A stretch of DNA of 64,000 nt from Adiantum capillus-veneris (taxonomy: Eukaryota; Streptophyta; Polypodiopsida; Polypodiales; Pteridaceae), in contig CM043968.1 of the NCBI GenBank assembly GCA_014529385.2, positions 30,165,013-30,229,012 on the forward strand. Direction: 5' to 3'. Position 1 is the first letter of the stretch, and each line of letters opens with the position of its first letter. Below the pieces are notes generated by a model. The model was not told where the DNA came from. It saw nothing but the letters and a program-made list of their open reading frames with translations, and searched no databases. Of this stretch, positions 47,628-59,900 are shown piece by piece. Made by a program: the position numbers and the translations under genes.

Positions 47628-48095
47628 GATCCTTGGGAGATCCATCATTCCAGCCATTATTTGGCGGTTACATACTCCAGAGGGGGTGGTGACTTGTGTT
47701 TTGCTCTGGACACACCTATGCACTCAACAAAGGAGTTCACACAATATATGGCCATGCTCATGGCATATGGGATTTCGACATTCCCAGAGAAGACACCACC
47801 ATTTTGGGTGGACAGACACTTACCACTTGACCTTGACACGTCAGATTACTTGCTTACACAGGAGCATCTACATGGACTTAGGGAGAGGATCTTGGATCTC
47901 TTCTTACATAGGTTCATTGCTTGGATCTACAGATTGGAGTGGGACTTTAGGGCTTTGGACTCTCTTGGAGAGTTTACCCGCGAGATGCGGGGGATCAAGC
48001 ATCCCGCGACTACATCTAGAGTCACCCGGAGCTTGGCTTGGATGGTAGTGCAATTGCTCTTCTACACTCTTGATCATTTGGACTCATCCCTTTAG
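47628..48095 (+). CDS. Unidentified ORF, 155 open codons, probably retroelement-derived
   Basis: Open from just after a TAG at 47,625 to the stop at 48,095; no ATG near the start, so it is either a downstream exon-like piece or frameshifted. It contains GGGDLCFALDTPMHSTKEFT, YMAMLMAYGISTFPEK, DTSDYLLTQEHLHGLRERIL and a hydrophobic/aromatic C-terminus. The composition (balanced, few Lys) looks like a real folded protein. It lies about 0.9 kb after the tRNA-Met primer-binding site, where a gag-like protein would begin, but I see no zinc knuckle. An upstream frame (47,449-47,700) may be its continuation. Confidence 0.35.
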   Translation, partial: DPWEIHHSSHYLAVTYSRGGGDLCFALDTPMHSTKEFTQYMAMLMAYGISTFPEKTPPFWVDRHLPLDLDTSDYLLTQEHLHGLRERILDLFLHRFIAWIYRLEWDFRALDSLGEFTREMRGIKHPATTSRVTRSLAWMVVQLLFYTLDHLDSSL

Positions 48096-48269
48096 AGTTG
48101 CTTACACTCACCCTCGGTAACCTTACAGCAGACTTATCCCCCAACCTGGGCAGTAGGCCACTCCCAACTCATTCACATTGAGAGCCACACCGACTTGCGG
48201 TTTGGTGGTGGTGGTGGTGTTGGCGTGGATTTTTTTTTGGTTGACATCAGAGGATTGGAGGCAAGAGAT

Positions 48270-48730
48270 ATAGGAAAGACGGTGCAAACAGATTGGTCTA
48301 GACTTTCCTCTTCTCAGAGATTATTCACAATGTAGACTGCTCAGTCTGGCTTCCCTACTTCTAAAGAATGATTATGGTGTAGACAGCTTGGTCTGACCAC
48401 ACCTCTTCTTAAGGCCCTTCACAGTGCAGACTAATGATTCTTGCTTTCCCCTCATCTTGGATTACCCTACCTACTAACAGGACACCATCGGATGGTGGTC
48501 CGTGCGGTCTCCCAGTGTGACTGCTGTAGCTTACGGTAGTTTCTACAGTGCAGACTGTTTAGTCTGGCTTTCCTTGGCTTTTGGAGGACGTTTACGGTGA
48601 AGATTGCTACATTTTTCTACCCTAGAGTTTTACATAGCTTAGCCACCTTGCCACACTAGGTTATAGGTTCATGCATTGACAGGCTTCCAATCATTCTCAT
48701 GACGCTTCTTGGGCTTTTCCATTTTCTCCA
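48270..48730. other. Non-coding with repeated stem-loop motifs
   Basis: AGACTG..AGTCT-type inverted 14-mers at 48,334-48,347, 48,381-48,394 and 48,552-48,565, and a second copy (48,480-48,501) of the GGACACCATC/GATGGTGGTCC hairpin also found at 47,538-47,559. No coding signal. Confidence 0.5.
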
Positions 48731-48734
48731 GACG

Positions 48735-49270
48735 GTGGAGAGGGGGAATAGGGAACACACCCAGCACACCAAATTTCTGCCTCTCTACAGCCCAGGGATT
48801 CCACATCACCCCTGACCTCTCAAATAGCACCTTCAAATTGGCTCAAATTGGCTAATTTGCACTAACAACTCCACTTTAGCACACAGAACAACTATCTCAT
48901 ACCTTGCAAAAACACCTTGCAGCACAAATGCACCCACTCTGCTCAACTCACCCTTTCCGACTCATAAAACACCCCGATTCTGTCCTCTTGGTAACACCCT
49001 TCAAGATGCAGGCAAACCTTCTGCAAGCACCGACCAATACACAAAGAGCGAGAGAAAAGGAGGGGAATGGGGAGAGCAACACAAGAAATAGGGTCAAATA
49101 TGTGGTTTATTGCATAGGGGAATAGTACAATCAAGTATGCAGCTTCAATGGCAAGCTTAGCACTACACAAGCTTGCAACTTTCAATCACACACCCAGGCA
49201 AAAAAGCCCCACATTGGTCAAAGACCCCAAAAAATGAACATCTATCTCCTTTTATAGGAGCGTGTCTAGG
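48735..49270 (-). repeat. LTR-like repeat, copy 3 (diverged)
   Basis: Starts TGGAGAGGGGGAATAGGG and shares with 25,750 and 26,951 the order ACACACC, CTCTACAGCCCAGGG, a CACAAAGAGCGAGAGA-like run and GAATGGGGAG. Poorly conserved; same family by layout. Confidence 0.35.
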
Positions 49271-49590
49271 AGACCTAAAAAAGAAAAATGGATGAGCTCC
49301 CCTCTCGTGCACTTCACTTAGAGTTCTGTTTGGAATTTGTTTTGCATTGCTAGCACTTGTTATAGTTCATTTTTGGAAACAATTGCATGCTACACCTCTT
49401 GGTTCTTTGTCCGTCCAACTCGGCCGCCCGACTTGACTTGCATTATCCGGCCCCTTTGAATTGACCCCTTTGAACACCTTCCCTCTCTTCCATTTTGCTC
49501 TTCTCTAACCCTTTGGGGGGATTGTCCTCTTGTCCGGACCTTTTGAGCCCATTCTCGTGCTCCAAACTGGCCCGCTGTCACTGCTTGTGG
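49271..49590. other. Non-coding up to the copia LTR
   Basis: Nothing recognisable. The five bases before the LTR (49,586-49,590) are TGTGG; the matching copy on the other side is lost with the 5' end of the element. Confidence 0.35.
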
Positions 49591-49869
49591 TGTTGAAGAT
49601 GATGAAACAGGAAACAGAAGGAAGATAGCACCTCAGAGTAGGAAGAAGATGGAGAAGGAGAAGAAACAGAGCTTGCATACGAGATCTCTGTAGTCTACCT
49701 CTCTGTATTAGAATAATAGAGTATACACAAACTCAGAGCTACAAAGCTTATATGAGACCCTAAGAGATAAGGTGTCCTTTCACACCAGATGTCCAGGGGG
49801 AAAAACCCAGTGGGAGAAAAGTGCCCCTGGTGAAGCGCGTATACACACTAACACTACTACATGTCTACA
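49591..49869 (-). repeat. 3' LTR of copia copy 1
   Basis: In plus orientation TGTTGAAGATGATG..CATGTCTACA, 279 bp. Next to it (49,870-49,880) lies AATCCCCCCTG, the polypurine tract in reverse complement. Confidence 0.9.
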
Positions 49870-49916
49870 AATCCCCCCTGTAGTGATAGTGTGAATCCGT
49901 ACAAGGTAGCAGATCA

Positions 49917-52900
49917 TCATGTGTATGAGAGTAAGCCCAAAGCTTTTCGGAAAGCTTCAAACTTTTCTCGTGATAACGCCTTCGTAAATAGATCTGCAAT
50001 GTTATCCTGTGTAGGACAGTAAGTTAGTGTGATCTCCCCTGCATGTAGCCTTTCCCTGACATAGTGGTAGTGAACCTCTATGTGCTTTGTTCTTTCATGA
50101 AATATTGGATTCCTTGCAATTGCCATAGCACTCTGACTGTTAGTGAAAATGGTACTGGGTGCCTGTTGACACTCACAAAGATCTGCCAATAACCTGCATA
50201 TCCATACACAATCAACTGTTGCCGTGAAAGCTGCTCTGTACTCAGCTTCACAAGTTGATGTAGCCACTGTGGGTTGCTTCTTGCTTAGCCAAGATATACA
50301 TTCATTTCCCAAGAAAAAACAATTCCCACTTGTGGAATGTCGTGTGTCAAAATCACCAGCCCAATCTGAATCGCTGTAACCAAGAAGCTGCATAGAACTG
50401 TGCTTTCCATACATATCCCCCCTTGGAAAGAACATGGAAAGATTAGGGGTACCTGAAAGGTAACGAAGTATGCGCTTCACAACCTGCCAATGATGCATAC
50501 CTGGGCTGTGCATAAATCTGCTTGCGTGTGAAACCCCAAATTGAATGTGTGGACGAGTGTTGCCTACCAAATATATCAAGCAACCAACCGCTACTGCATA
50601 AGTATGTACATCAAAAGGTTCTCCAGCATCGTGTATGCTCAACTTTGATCCAGTTTCTACGGGTGTAGAGATTGGTTTACAATTTCGTATACCAAACTTG
50701 TCCAAAATTTTATGCAAATATTTTGCCTGCAACATGTATATGCCATCTTCTAATTGCACAAACTGAATACCCAAGTAATAATGTAGCAAACCAAGATCAG
50801 ACATCTCAAAGGTTTTTCTCAAAGCATCTTTAAACGGTTCAATTTCATTTGCATTATTGCCTGTAAGAAGCATATCATCCACATAAAGTGTTAGCATAAT
50901 GAGAACTCCATCTCTCTTTTTAACATACAAAGTACTTTCTGTTGGACTATTCTGAAATCCCTGGCCAATCAAATAAGTATGTATCTTCTCATACCATGCT
51001 CTTGGAGCCTGTTTGAGACCATACAAAGATTTACGCAATCTACATACCTTTTGCTCTTGACCTTTTACAACAAAACCACTTGGTTGACTTACATAAACTT
51101 CTTCCTGCAAATCACCATTCAAAAAAGCAGTTTTGATATCCAACTGATGCACTTTCCAACCATGATGAGCAGCAATTGCAACTAGTGATCTAACTGTGGA
51201 TGCACGAGAAGTAGGAGCAAAGGTTTCATCATAATCTATGTCTTTCTGTTGCGCATAGCCTTTTGCCACAAGCCTTGCTTTGTACCTGTCAATAGTACCA
51301 TCTTGTTTCCTTTTTACCTTAAAAACCCACTTTGTACCAATAGGCTTTTTACCTGTAGGCAAGTCCACTAGATCCCATGTATGATTCTTATGAATAGAAT
51401 CAATTTCTTGCTGCATAGCATCTTTCCACTGAACACACTCTAAAGCTTGTTCAAATGAATCAGGCTCATCTGCATCACAAAGAGTGCTAAAGCAAGCCAA
51501 ATCTACTTGCTCTCTGGCAAAAGTAGTACCAGCACGTGTTTTTCGTGGCAACGGTGCATCCAACTTGCTATCCTGCAAAGTTTTTTGAACCCATTTAGGC
51601 AAGGTTCTTTCTTCCCTGAGAACTTCTTTCTCTTCACACACAATTTCCTCTACATCATGAGGTGTCACATGTTGATCAAAAGATTGATCAAGATTATCAA
51701 CCTGTTGTGATTCTTGATTCTCCACAAAAGAAGGAAGCAAACCTTCAAATACATCATGTGTTTGCATATGAGGTACATCAAAAGCAACCATAGGTTGAGT
51801 AGTAGTTTCTGCAAAAATTACATCACGACTTTCAAAAATCTTGTTTGTAGCAGAATTATAAAGTCTATAACCTTTACTTCCACTACTGTACCCCACAAAT
51901 ATACATTTGATTGCCTTATCATCAAGCTTCCCACATAACTGCTGAGGGATGTGAGCATAAGCAAGACAACCAAAAACACGAAGATAACTGAATGAAGGTT
52001 TTCTGTCATACCAAGCTTCATATGGAGTAATGGTCTTCAAGGCACGAGTAGGACACCTGTTGAAAACATGTGCTGCACAAGCAACTGCATCCATCCATAG
52101 CTTATGAGGCAAACTCTTAGCCTTGAGCATACATCTAGCCGTCTCCATTAAAGACCTGTTCTTCCTTTCTGCAACACCATTCTGTTGTGGTGTGTATGGC
52201 ATAGTGCATTGGTGTTTAATGCCTTTCTTTCCCAAAAAATCCTTAAATGCACCTGGCATGTATTCACCTCCTCGATCGGTACGAAGAGTCTGTACTTTGC
52301 AACCTGTTTCATTTTCAACCATGGCGACATAATGTTGAAAAACTGCAAACACATCTGACTTTGCTTTGAGTGGATACACCCAACAAAACCTAGAAAATTC
52401 ATCAATGAAGGTCACAAAATAAAGGCTGTTTCCTATAGATGGCATCCTCATAGGACCACATACATCACTGTGTACGAGCTGCAACTTTCGTGTCCCTCTA
52501 ACTGAACCATCCTACGAAAATGCAAATCTATGCATCTTTCCAAGAACGCAACCTTCACATACATGTCTTGGTGGCATCTCCAATAAAGACAAATCATGCA
52601 CCATATTATGACGTTGTAAAGTCATCAAACTGCCATAACCAACATGCCCAAATCTAGCATGCCACAACTCAGCATCCTGCATGGCCTGAGTCTTTGTTTC
52701 TGCAATACATACCTAAATTTTCTTTTCATAACGATCTAGCACAAATAGTCCATTTTCCAGCGTACCTGTAGTGATACTCGTACAACACATCTATCATCCT
52801 CAAAAATGACCCGAAGACCATTTTTTGCAAGAGAGGATACAAACAACAAATTCTTCTTGATCCCTGGAACATATAAGACATCTGGCAAGAATAAATCTGA

Positions 52901-53146
52901 ACCATCTGAAATGGTAATCAAAATCTTACCAACGCCTTTGATTGGATAAGAAGCATTATTTGAACATGTCACCTTCTTTCCTGCTGGAGCTGCATCCAAT
53001 GAACAAAACAAATCCTTCCTTGAAGTAATATGCCTGGATGCACCACTATCAAAGTACCAAATCATTTGTGTCTCGTCAACACTGTAAGCAGAAAAATCTG
53101 AACATACTACGAAAGCATAAGAATCCTGCACAAATTTTGCAGACTT
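49917..53146 (-). pseudogene. copia pol of copy 1 (protease, integrase, RT, RNase H)
   Basis: From right to left: the protease WYFDSGASRHITS, the pre-integrase H/C region around 52,560-52,680, then an in-frame UAG (CTA on the plus strand, 52,512-52,514). The integrase/RT/RNase H part then stays open from 52,484 to 49,917 (855 codons) with HSDVCGPM, GVAERKNRS, TLYVDDML and CEAEYRA. Besides the UAG there is a 22-bp deletion at about 52,776 relative to copy 2 that shifts the frame. Because gag and the start are missing it cannot be functional. Confidence 0.9.
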
Positions 53147-53860
53147 TGATGAGCTTTGTTGAGGAGCATAGTATCCTTGACAACATCCTCATTTTTTGGG
53201 AGGAAACTGTCCTTGCTCACCTTCAAGGAGAGGATCTTGTGGTGCTCCATCTCAACTTTAAGAAGTCCCACGATAGAGCTGACTAGGGATTCCTCTATAG
53301 AGCACTCTAGGCAGGATGGGTTTTCTAGCAGATGCATGGATCATAGGGGTTCATGCCCTTTATATTTGTACTCATAGTCGGGTGTTGTTGGTTGAGGGTC
53401 AGGGAGAGCACTTCATGCTTACATGCTCAATATGGTAGGGCTACCCTCTTGCCCCTTTCTTGTTTCTTTTCTCTGCAGAGGCGATGATAATTTTTTTTCC
53501 TTCATACGAGATTGGTTTGCATGGCCTACAATCACCCATTAGGGGAGAGGAGATCTTGAATGCTAAGTTTTTTGATGACTCGGGAATGTTTTTGGAGGAC
53601 TTTGGTGTGAGTAGTCAATGGAGGAGTTCTGTTGTGTGTTGGGAGCTTTGATCAAGTCAAGAAAGACAACATGCCTCTTTGGGTTTGTGATGCTCCCATG
53701 CCTGAGTGGTCGCCTAGAAAGGGCTTTGGTTGGATCCCTCCAAGCACACCATTTTGTTATTTGGTTTGCAAAATTGGCGTGTATTTATCTAAGTCCTGCT
53801 TGGTAAGCCTCCAAGGCTGCATTGATTGGTTCAAAAATTTTGTCTACCAAAATTGATCCT
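53147..53860 (+). pseudogene. LINE reverse transcriptase fragment
   Basis: Reads LMSFVEEHSILDNILIFWEE, LVVLHLNFKKSHDRAD (the LD.EKAYDR motif of LINE RTs), then in shifted frames QGYPLAPFLFLFSAEAM (motif QGCPLSP), LNAKFFDDSGMFL (the F/Y-A-D-D catalytic box, here F-D-D) and DAPMPEWSPRKGFGWIPPST with PFCYLVCKIGVYLS. The last is the thumb region seen in plant LINEs. Stops and frameshifts break it. Its left end coincides with the truncation point of copia copy 1. Confidence 0.75.
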
Positions 53861-53999
53861 CTCGATTTCACCGTGGTTTCCTTGATTTCACTTCCAGTTT
53901 CTTTCACTTTTTCTTGGAATAATTTCTTGGCTTTCTCCTTGATTTTAGCCTTTGTTTCTGTTTTCTCATATCATATCTTTGGCTTCTTCTTCTTTTGAT

Positions 54000-56268
54000 C
54001 TTTTGAGAGGAAATTTTAGTATTCTCCAAATCATCAGAGGAGTTATATTTTTTTTTTCTTAGCCCGGGCTCTAGTGATTACCTTGATTGGAACAATAGGT
54101 TCACTCTCCAATGAGCTACTAGGTATCACTCGGACTACATTCACTACTGCTTTACCCTTATTCAAAGGATTTTTTGGACAATCTTTAGGGAAGCATCCTC
54201 CCTTTTTGCAACATTGTATACAAAAAGCTTCAACTAGCTTAATGTTCTTGTCCATCTTTGGGCATTCATTTTTCTAATGATCATCTGAACCACAATTATG
54301 GCAGTTTCCAGTACTTGGCTTAATCATGGGTCTTACGGTAGGAGGTCTAATACCTTGATTAGCTACATAGTACATAGGTGTAAGCTTTGGTGTAGTATAA
54401 GTCACAGGTTCTTCCATTGGTGGTGGATGTCAATTATACCACTCTCCTTCTACCATTATTGTAGATGGACTAGGCTCAACATAGGGTGTAGCAAGCACTG
54501 GTGCTTGTTCATCTATGACTCCCTCTGAATGCGTGTAATTTTTGCAGGCACTACAATATGTCCAGGATATGGATGTTGTTGACCCAACACGGGCTGAGGT
54601 CTTTCCATACCCATGTTGTTGACCCAACACAGGTTGAGGTCTTTCCATATCCATCGGTGGTCTTTGAGCTGGGACCATAATACGCTGATATCGGTACATG
54701 GGTTGTCCTTGTGGCCTCATAACACATATCGAACATTTCCATCATACTTTGGTCGGTAATAGCACTCATTGGTATCATGGTTGGTCCATTTATCCTCGAT
54801 TGCATACCATTTTTGCGGCCTAATTGGTTGTCCCTGTTGAAGTATCCCTTGCCTTGGTCCCCTCATAAGTGCTTTTTGCATGTTATTCATCATTTTATTC
54901 ATCCTTTTGAGCATGTCTTCTATGGCTATGAGCGATGCTGCAATAGTCATTTCCACTTGTGCTGGTTTGGTGGATGCTGTTTTCTCACTTTGATTATCCT
55001 TAGGGACATCTTCTTCATTGAAAATATCACAATTGTCTCCCAAGTCAATGGCATCCGATACACACTCTTCTAGGTTCATATGCTTCTTGCTATACAATAT
55101 AGCATGAAGTTATTTGTTTAGAAGTCCTTTCTAAAAACAATGATACTAATCTTTCTTCCGCAGGTATTTCTAGTTCTGGGCATCTTGCAATATATTGCTT
55201 CATTCTAGTTGCACAATCCCTAACAGACTCACCTTGTTTGTGTCTGAAGCTATAGATTTGAGCTACAGTATTATGTTTGATCTCCATTTTGGAACATGCG
55301 GCTACAAATCCTTGAGCTAATGTATTTAAGTCCATGATTGACCTTGGTGGAATGTTTTGGAACCATGTCAGTGCTTTTCCTTTTAATATCATTTCAAATC
55401 CCTCAAATTGAGTATGGAAATCAAATATGTATTTTGCTCTTAGCACTTGCTTAAAGCTTGCGAAGTGGTCATATGGATCCCCAAATCCACTGTATTTTTT
55501 GACCCATTTTTAAAAATTAGCTGACCTGACACGGTTATTTGGTTCAACTCCCGATCTTCTGGCAATTGGTTGTGTCCCGAGTCCTTAAACCAATCTGTGG
55601 GAAATAGTGACTCATGTAGCCCTCGACTGGCTTTAGTGTCACACGGTTTTCTTTGTGATGAGGTAGGTTCGGGTTTTCTTACATTGCTCCTAAAATATCT
55701 CTTGTGGAGTTCCTCTCTTGGAATAGTTTTTGGTCCTTGGCCCAATATCCAATCTCTTATGGAGTATCCTTGGTATGTGGTTTGTTCCACCTCCTCAGAA
55801 CTCATCATAACAAAGTTATCGTTATAAGAATCCCTAAATAGGTAGGTTGGTAGATCTGCTGAACCCTTGTCTTTGATTTTGAAGATATAGATGATCTTCA
55901 TGGGTGTTAACTATTTTGATTTGGCATGAGAAGCTGCAGAAGATTTTTGACGTTTCTATCCTCCCAACAATCGACTTTGATCCTAGGATTATTTGTGCTA
56001 AGCCATTTCAAAGTTTCAAATCAATTTGATCGTATCCCTCAAATTCTAAAGTTGGTGGTCCTTCTTTTGCTACCATACCTCGAATTATGGTATTTACTTC
56101 TAACCCCCATTTGTCTATCACATCAGGGTTTTCAACTTGTAAATATTGAGTTTCGTTTTTATCCATATACATTTTCCCTTGTTTGTTTGCCCTAATTTCC
56201 TCTTCAAACTCTATGTCATGGTCATCAATGCGAATGGCATACTCTTCATTAAGATCCAGGTAAACCTG
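54000..56268 (-). pseudogene. gag region of a third Ty3/gypsy element (left part)
   Basis: Right to left: an acidic N-terminal part (QVYLDLNEEYAIRIDDHDIE, 56,008-56,268), a linker (55,440-55,901), then the capsid-like domain (GFEMILKGKALTWFQNIPPR, LAQGFVAACSKMEI, KHNTVAQIYSFRHKQGESVR; 55,090-55,446). A Met/Gln-rich linker with a 40-bp tandem duplication (54,573 and 54,613) follows, then a cysteine cluster (CIQCCKKGGCFPKDC, 54,180-54,240) resembling a zinc knuckle. It has several frame changes. The protein continues to the right across the copia insertion at 61,456-61,734. Confidence 0.7.
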
Positions 56269-56273
56269 AGCTC
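56269..56273. repeat. Target-site duplication, left copy (AGCTC)
   Basis: Identical to 61,456-61,460 on the other side of copia copy 2. Confidence 0.95.
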
Positions 56274-56550
56274 TGTAGACATGTAGTAGTGTTAGTGTGT
56301 ATACGCGCTTCACCAGGGGCACTTTTCTCCCACTGGGTTTTTCCCCCTGGACACTTGGTGTGAAAGGACACCTTATCTCTTAGGGTTTCATATAAGCTTT
56401 GTAGCTCTGAGTTTGTATACATTATTATTCTAATACAGAGAGACAAACTACAGAGATCTCGTACACAAGCTCTGTGTCTTCTCCTTCTCCATCTTCTTCC
56501 TACTCTGAGTTGCTGTCTTCCTTATGTTTCCTGTTTCATCATCTTCAACA
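56274..56550 (+). repeat. 5' LTR of copia copy 2
   Basis: Starts TGTAGACATGTAGTAG and ends CATCTTCAACA. It contains a TCATATAAGC box (56,389-56,398) that may be the TATA element, with the likely transcript start some 30 bp on. Confidence 0.95.
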
Positions 56551-56552
56551 AT

Positions 56553-56564
56553 TGGTATCAGAGC
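56553..56564 (+). promoter_or_regulatory. Primer-binding site (initiator tRNA-Met) of copia copy 2
   Basis: TGGTATCAGAGC two bases after the 5' LTR. Confidence 0.95.
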
Positions 56565-56949
56565 AAGGTGATTTCCAGAGCCTCTACTTGCGTTTTCGCG
56601 TCCGCGCGCGCAATTGCAGTTTTCAGGCAGTTTTCGGAAAATTTGCTCGTGGGAGCATCCTCGACGTTCCGGGAGTATTCTGAGTAAGCGACCTGGGGAT
56701 TTACCCCCCTTTCGAAGCCGTTCGAGCCCTCAGAATTTTGTTCTGAGCAGCGTAGCAGAATTTACTTTTCGGAGGCGTTTAGATCAAGAGGGTGTGCTTT
56801 TTGACAGATTTTCTTCAGATAAACAGTTCTTTTGGGAAGCAGCTTGTCTTAGCTTTGTGCTGAGATTTTGTGTAGAGTTTTGCTTGGATTGGAGAGGAGA
56901 TTTGTGAATCTCTTGGAGGTTCTTTTGCTCTCTTGTGTGCATCTATAGT

Positions 56950-59900
56950 ATGGCTCAATCTACGGTGAAAGAGATTTTTGGTGCGTTTACATCCGAAGAC
57001 AAATTGGATGGTACCAACTATTCTCTTTGGTCTTTTATGGCCAAAAATGTTTTGGTTGGTAAAGGATTGTGGGATTATGTATCTGGAGATGAAGTTCGTC
57101 CAGGTAGCATTGCACCTGCCACGCCTGGTCGTGGTGCAGCTGTTGGTGCAGGACCCTCACAAGTCACTCCAGAGCAAAAGAGATGGGATACTAAAGATGC
57201 ACAGGCTATGGCTGTGATTGCCTTAACCATAAAGAGGACAATCACACCACATATCAGATCTTGCAGAACTTCTGAGGATGCTTGGAACACTCTGCAAGCT
57301 ATGTTTGGAGGAAGAAACGTTGCCAGAATAGAGTTTTTGAAGAAACAACTTGACAAAATACAGATGGACGAAGGTGACGATATTGTCGAGCATCTTACAA
57401 AAATCAGGGATCTTAAAGAGCAATTGCTTAGCATTGATGAAGTGATTCCAGAGAAGGACTTGGTTTCCAAAACACTCAATTCACTACCACCATCTTATTT
57501 GACTTTTCAGACTTCTTTGACTCTGTCTTTGCGAGCTAATCCTGACCCTCTTCATTTTGAAGAGTTAGTGGCTTTGCTATTGCAGGAGGATCAATCACGT
57601 AAGAACAAGTCTTTACAGGTGGATGGTATGGATCATGCTCTTGTTGTACAGAACAAAAACAGGGGTAAAGAGAGTGCTCATCACTCCAAGTCTAGTGCAG
57701 GACAATCTTCAGAGAAGTCTAAAGGTGATTCCGACAAGTCCAAGAAGAAAGGTAAATGTCACTACTGCAAGAAACCTGGTCACTACATTAGTGAGTGTAA
57801 AAAGCGAATTGCTAAAGAAAAGAAGAAAGAGTCAAGTTTGGTTGTTTCATCTTCTGGTGATTCTTCTACAGCTAAAGAAGAGTCTGCAAACTTTGTGCAG
57901 GATTCTTATGCTTTTGTAGTATGTTCAGATTTTTCTGCTTACAGTGTTGACAAGACACAAATGATTTGGTACTTTGATAGTGGTGCATCCAGGCATATTA
58001 CTTCAAGGAAGGATTTGTTTTGTTCATTGGATGCAGCTCCAGCAGGAAAGAAGGTGACATGTGCAAATAATGCTTCTTATCCAATCAAAAGCGTTGGTAA
58101 GATTTTGATTACCATTTCAGATGGTTCAGATTTATGCTTGCCAGATGTCTTATATGTTCCAGGGATCAAGAAGAATTTGTTGTCTGTATCCTCTCTTGCA
58201 AAAAATGGTCTTCGGGTCATTTTTGAGGATGACAGATGTGTTGTACGAGATCGAGAGAATGGTTATTCTCTTATCACTACAGGTACGCTGGACAATGGAC
58301 TATTTGTGCTAGATCGTTATGAAAAGCAGATTCAGGTATGTATTGCAGAAACAAAGACTCAGGCCATGCAGGATGCTGAGTTGTGGCATGCTAGATTTGG
58401 GCATGTTGGTTATGGTAGTTTGATGACTTTACAACGTCATAATATGGTGCATGATTTGTCTTTATTGGAGATGCCACCAAGACATGTATGTGAAGGTTGC
58501 GTTCTTGGAAAGATGCACAGATTTGCATTTTCGTAGGATGGTTCAGTTAGAGCGACAAGAAAGTTGCAGCTTGTACACAGTGATGTATGTGGTCCTATGA
58601 GGACGCCATCTATAGGAAACAGCCTTTATTTTGTGACCTTCATTGATGAATTTTCTAGGTTTTGTTGGGTGTATCCACTCAAAGCAAAGTCAGATGTGTT
58701 TGCAGTTTTTCAACATTATGTCTCCATGGTTGAAAATGAAACAGGTTGCAAAGTACAGACTCTTCGTACCGATCGAGGAGGTGAATACATGTCAGGTGCA
58801 TTTAAGGATTTTTTGGGAAAGAAAGGCATTAAACACCAATGCACTATGCCATACACACCACAACAGAATGGTGTTGCAGAAAGGAAGAACATGTCTTTAA
58901 TGGAGACGGCTAGATGTATGCTCAAGGCTAAGAGTTTGCCTCATAAGCTATGGATGGAGGCAGTTGCTTGTGCAGCACATGTTTTGAACAGGTGTCCTAC
59001 TCGTGCCTTGAAGACCATTACTGCATATGAAGCTTGGTATGACAAAAAACCTTCAGTCAGTTATCTTCGTGTTTTTGGTTGTCTTGCTTATGCTCACATC
59101 CCTCAGCAGTTACGTGGGAAGCTTGATGATAAGGCAATCAAATGTATATTTGTGGGGTACAGTAGTGGAAGTAAAGGTTATAGACTTTACAGTCCTGCTA
59201 CAAACAAGATTTTTGAAAGTCGTGATGTAATTTTTGCAGAAACTACTGCTCAACCTATGGTTGCTTTTGATGTACCGCATATGCAGACACATGATGTATT
59301 TGAAGGTTTGCTTCCTTCTTTTGTGGAGAATCAAGAATCACAACAGGTTGATAATCTTGATCAATCTTTTGATCAGCATGTGACACCTCATGATGTAGAG
59401 GAAATTGTGTGTGAAGAGCAAGAAGTTCTCAGGGAAGAAAGAACCTTGCCTAAATGGGTTCAGAAAACTTTGCAGGATAGCAAGTTGGATGCATCGTTGC
59501 CACGAAAAACACGTGCTGGTACTACTTTTGCCAGAGAGCAAGTAGATTTGGCTTGCTTTAGCACTCTTTGTGATGCAGATGAGCCTGATTCATTTGAACA
59601 AGCTTTAGAGTGTGTTCAGTGGAAAGATGCTATGCAGCAAGAAATTGATTCTATTCATAAGAATCATACATGGGATCTAGTGGACTTGCCTACAGGTAAA
59701 AAGCCTATTGGTACAAAGTGGGTTTTTAAGGTAAAAAGGAAACAAGATGGTACTGTTGACAGGTACAAAGCAAGGCTTGTGGCAAAAGGCTATGCGCAAC
59801 AGAAAGGCATAGATTATGATGAAACCTTTGCTCCTACTTCTCGTGCGTCCACAATTAGATCACTAGTTGCAATTGCTGCTCATCATGGTTGGAAAGTGCA

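Larger units (their letters stand above)
49591..53146 (-). mobile_element. Truncated Ty1/copia element, copy 1 of a young family
   Basis: Minus-strand relative of the element at 56,274-61,455, in inverted orientation. It has the 3' LTR (49,591-49,869), purine tract and the coding region back to the codon just upstream of the protease. It then stops abruptly at about 53,146, inside the gag-protease linker. The gag, the 5' untranslated part and the 5' LTR are missing. Beyond the break lies unrelated LINE sequence. By eye the shared part is a few per cent diverged from copy 2. Confidence 0.9.

Noticed and set aside
57075-57479. 134-codon minus-strand ORF
   Set aside because: Shadow of the copia gag.
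59027-59541. Out-of-frame ORFs on both strands inside copia copy 2
   Set aside because: Identical shadows occur in copia copy 1; the long gag-pol frame explains the region.
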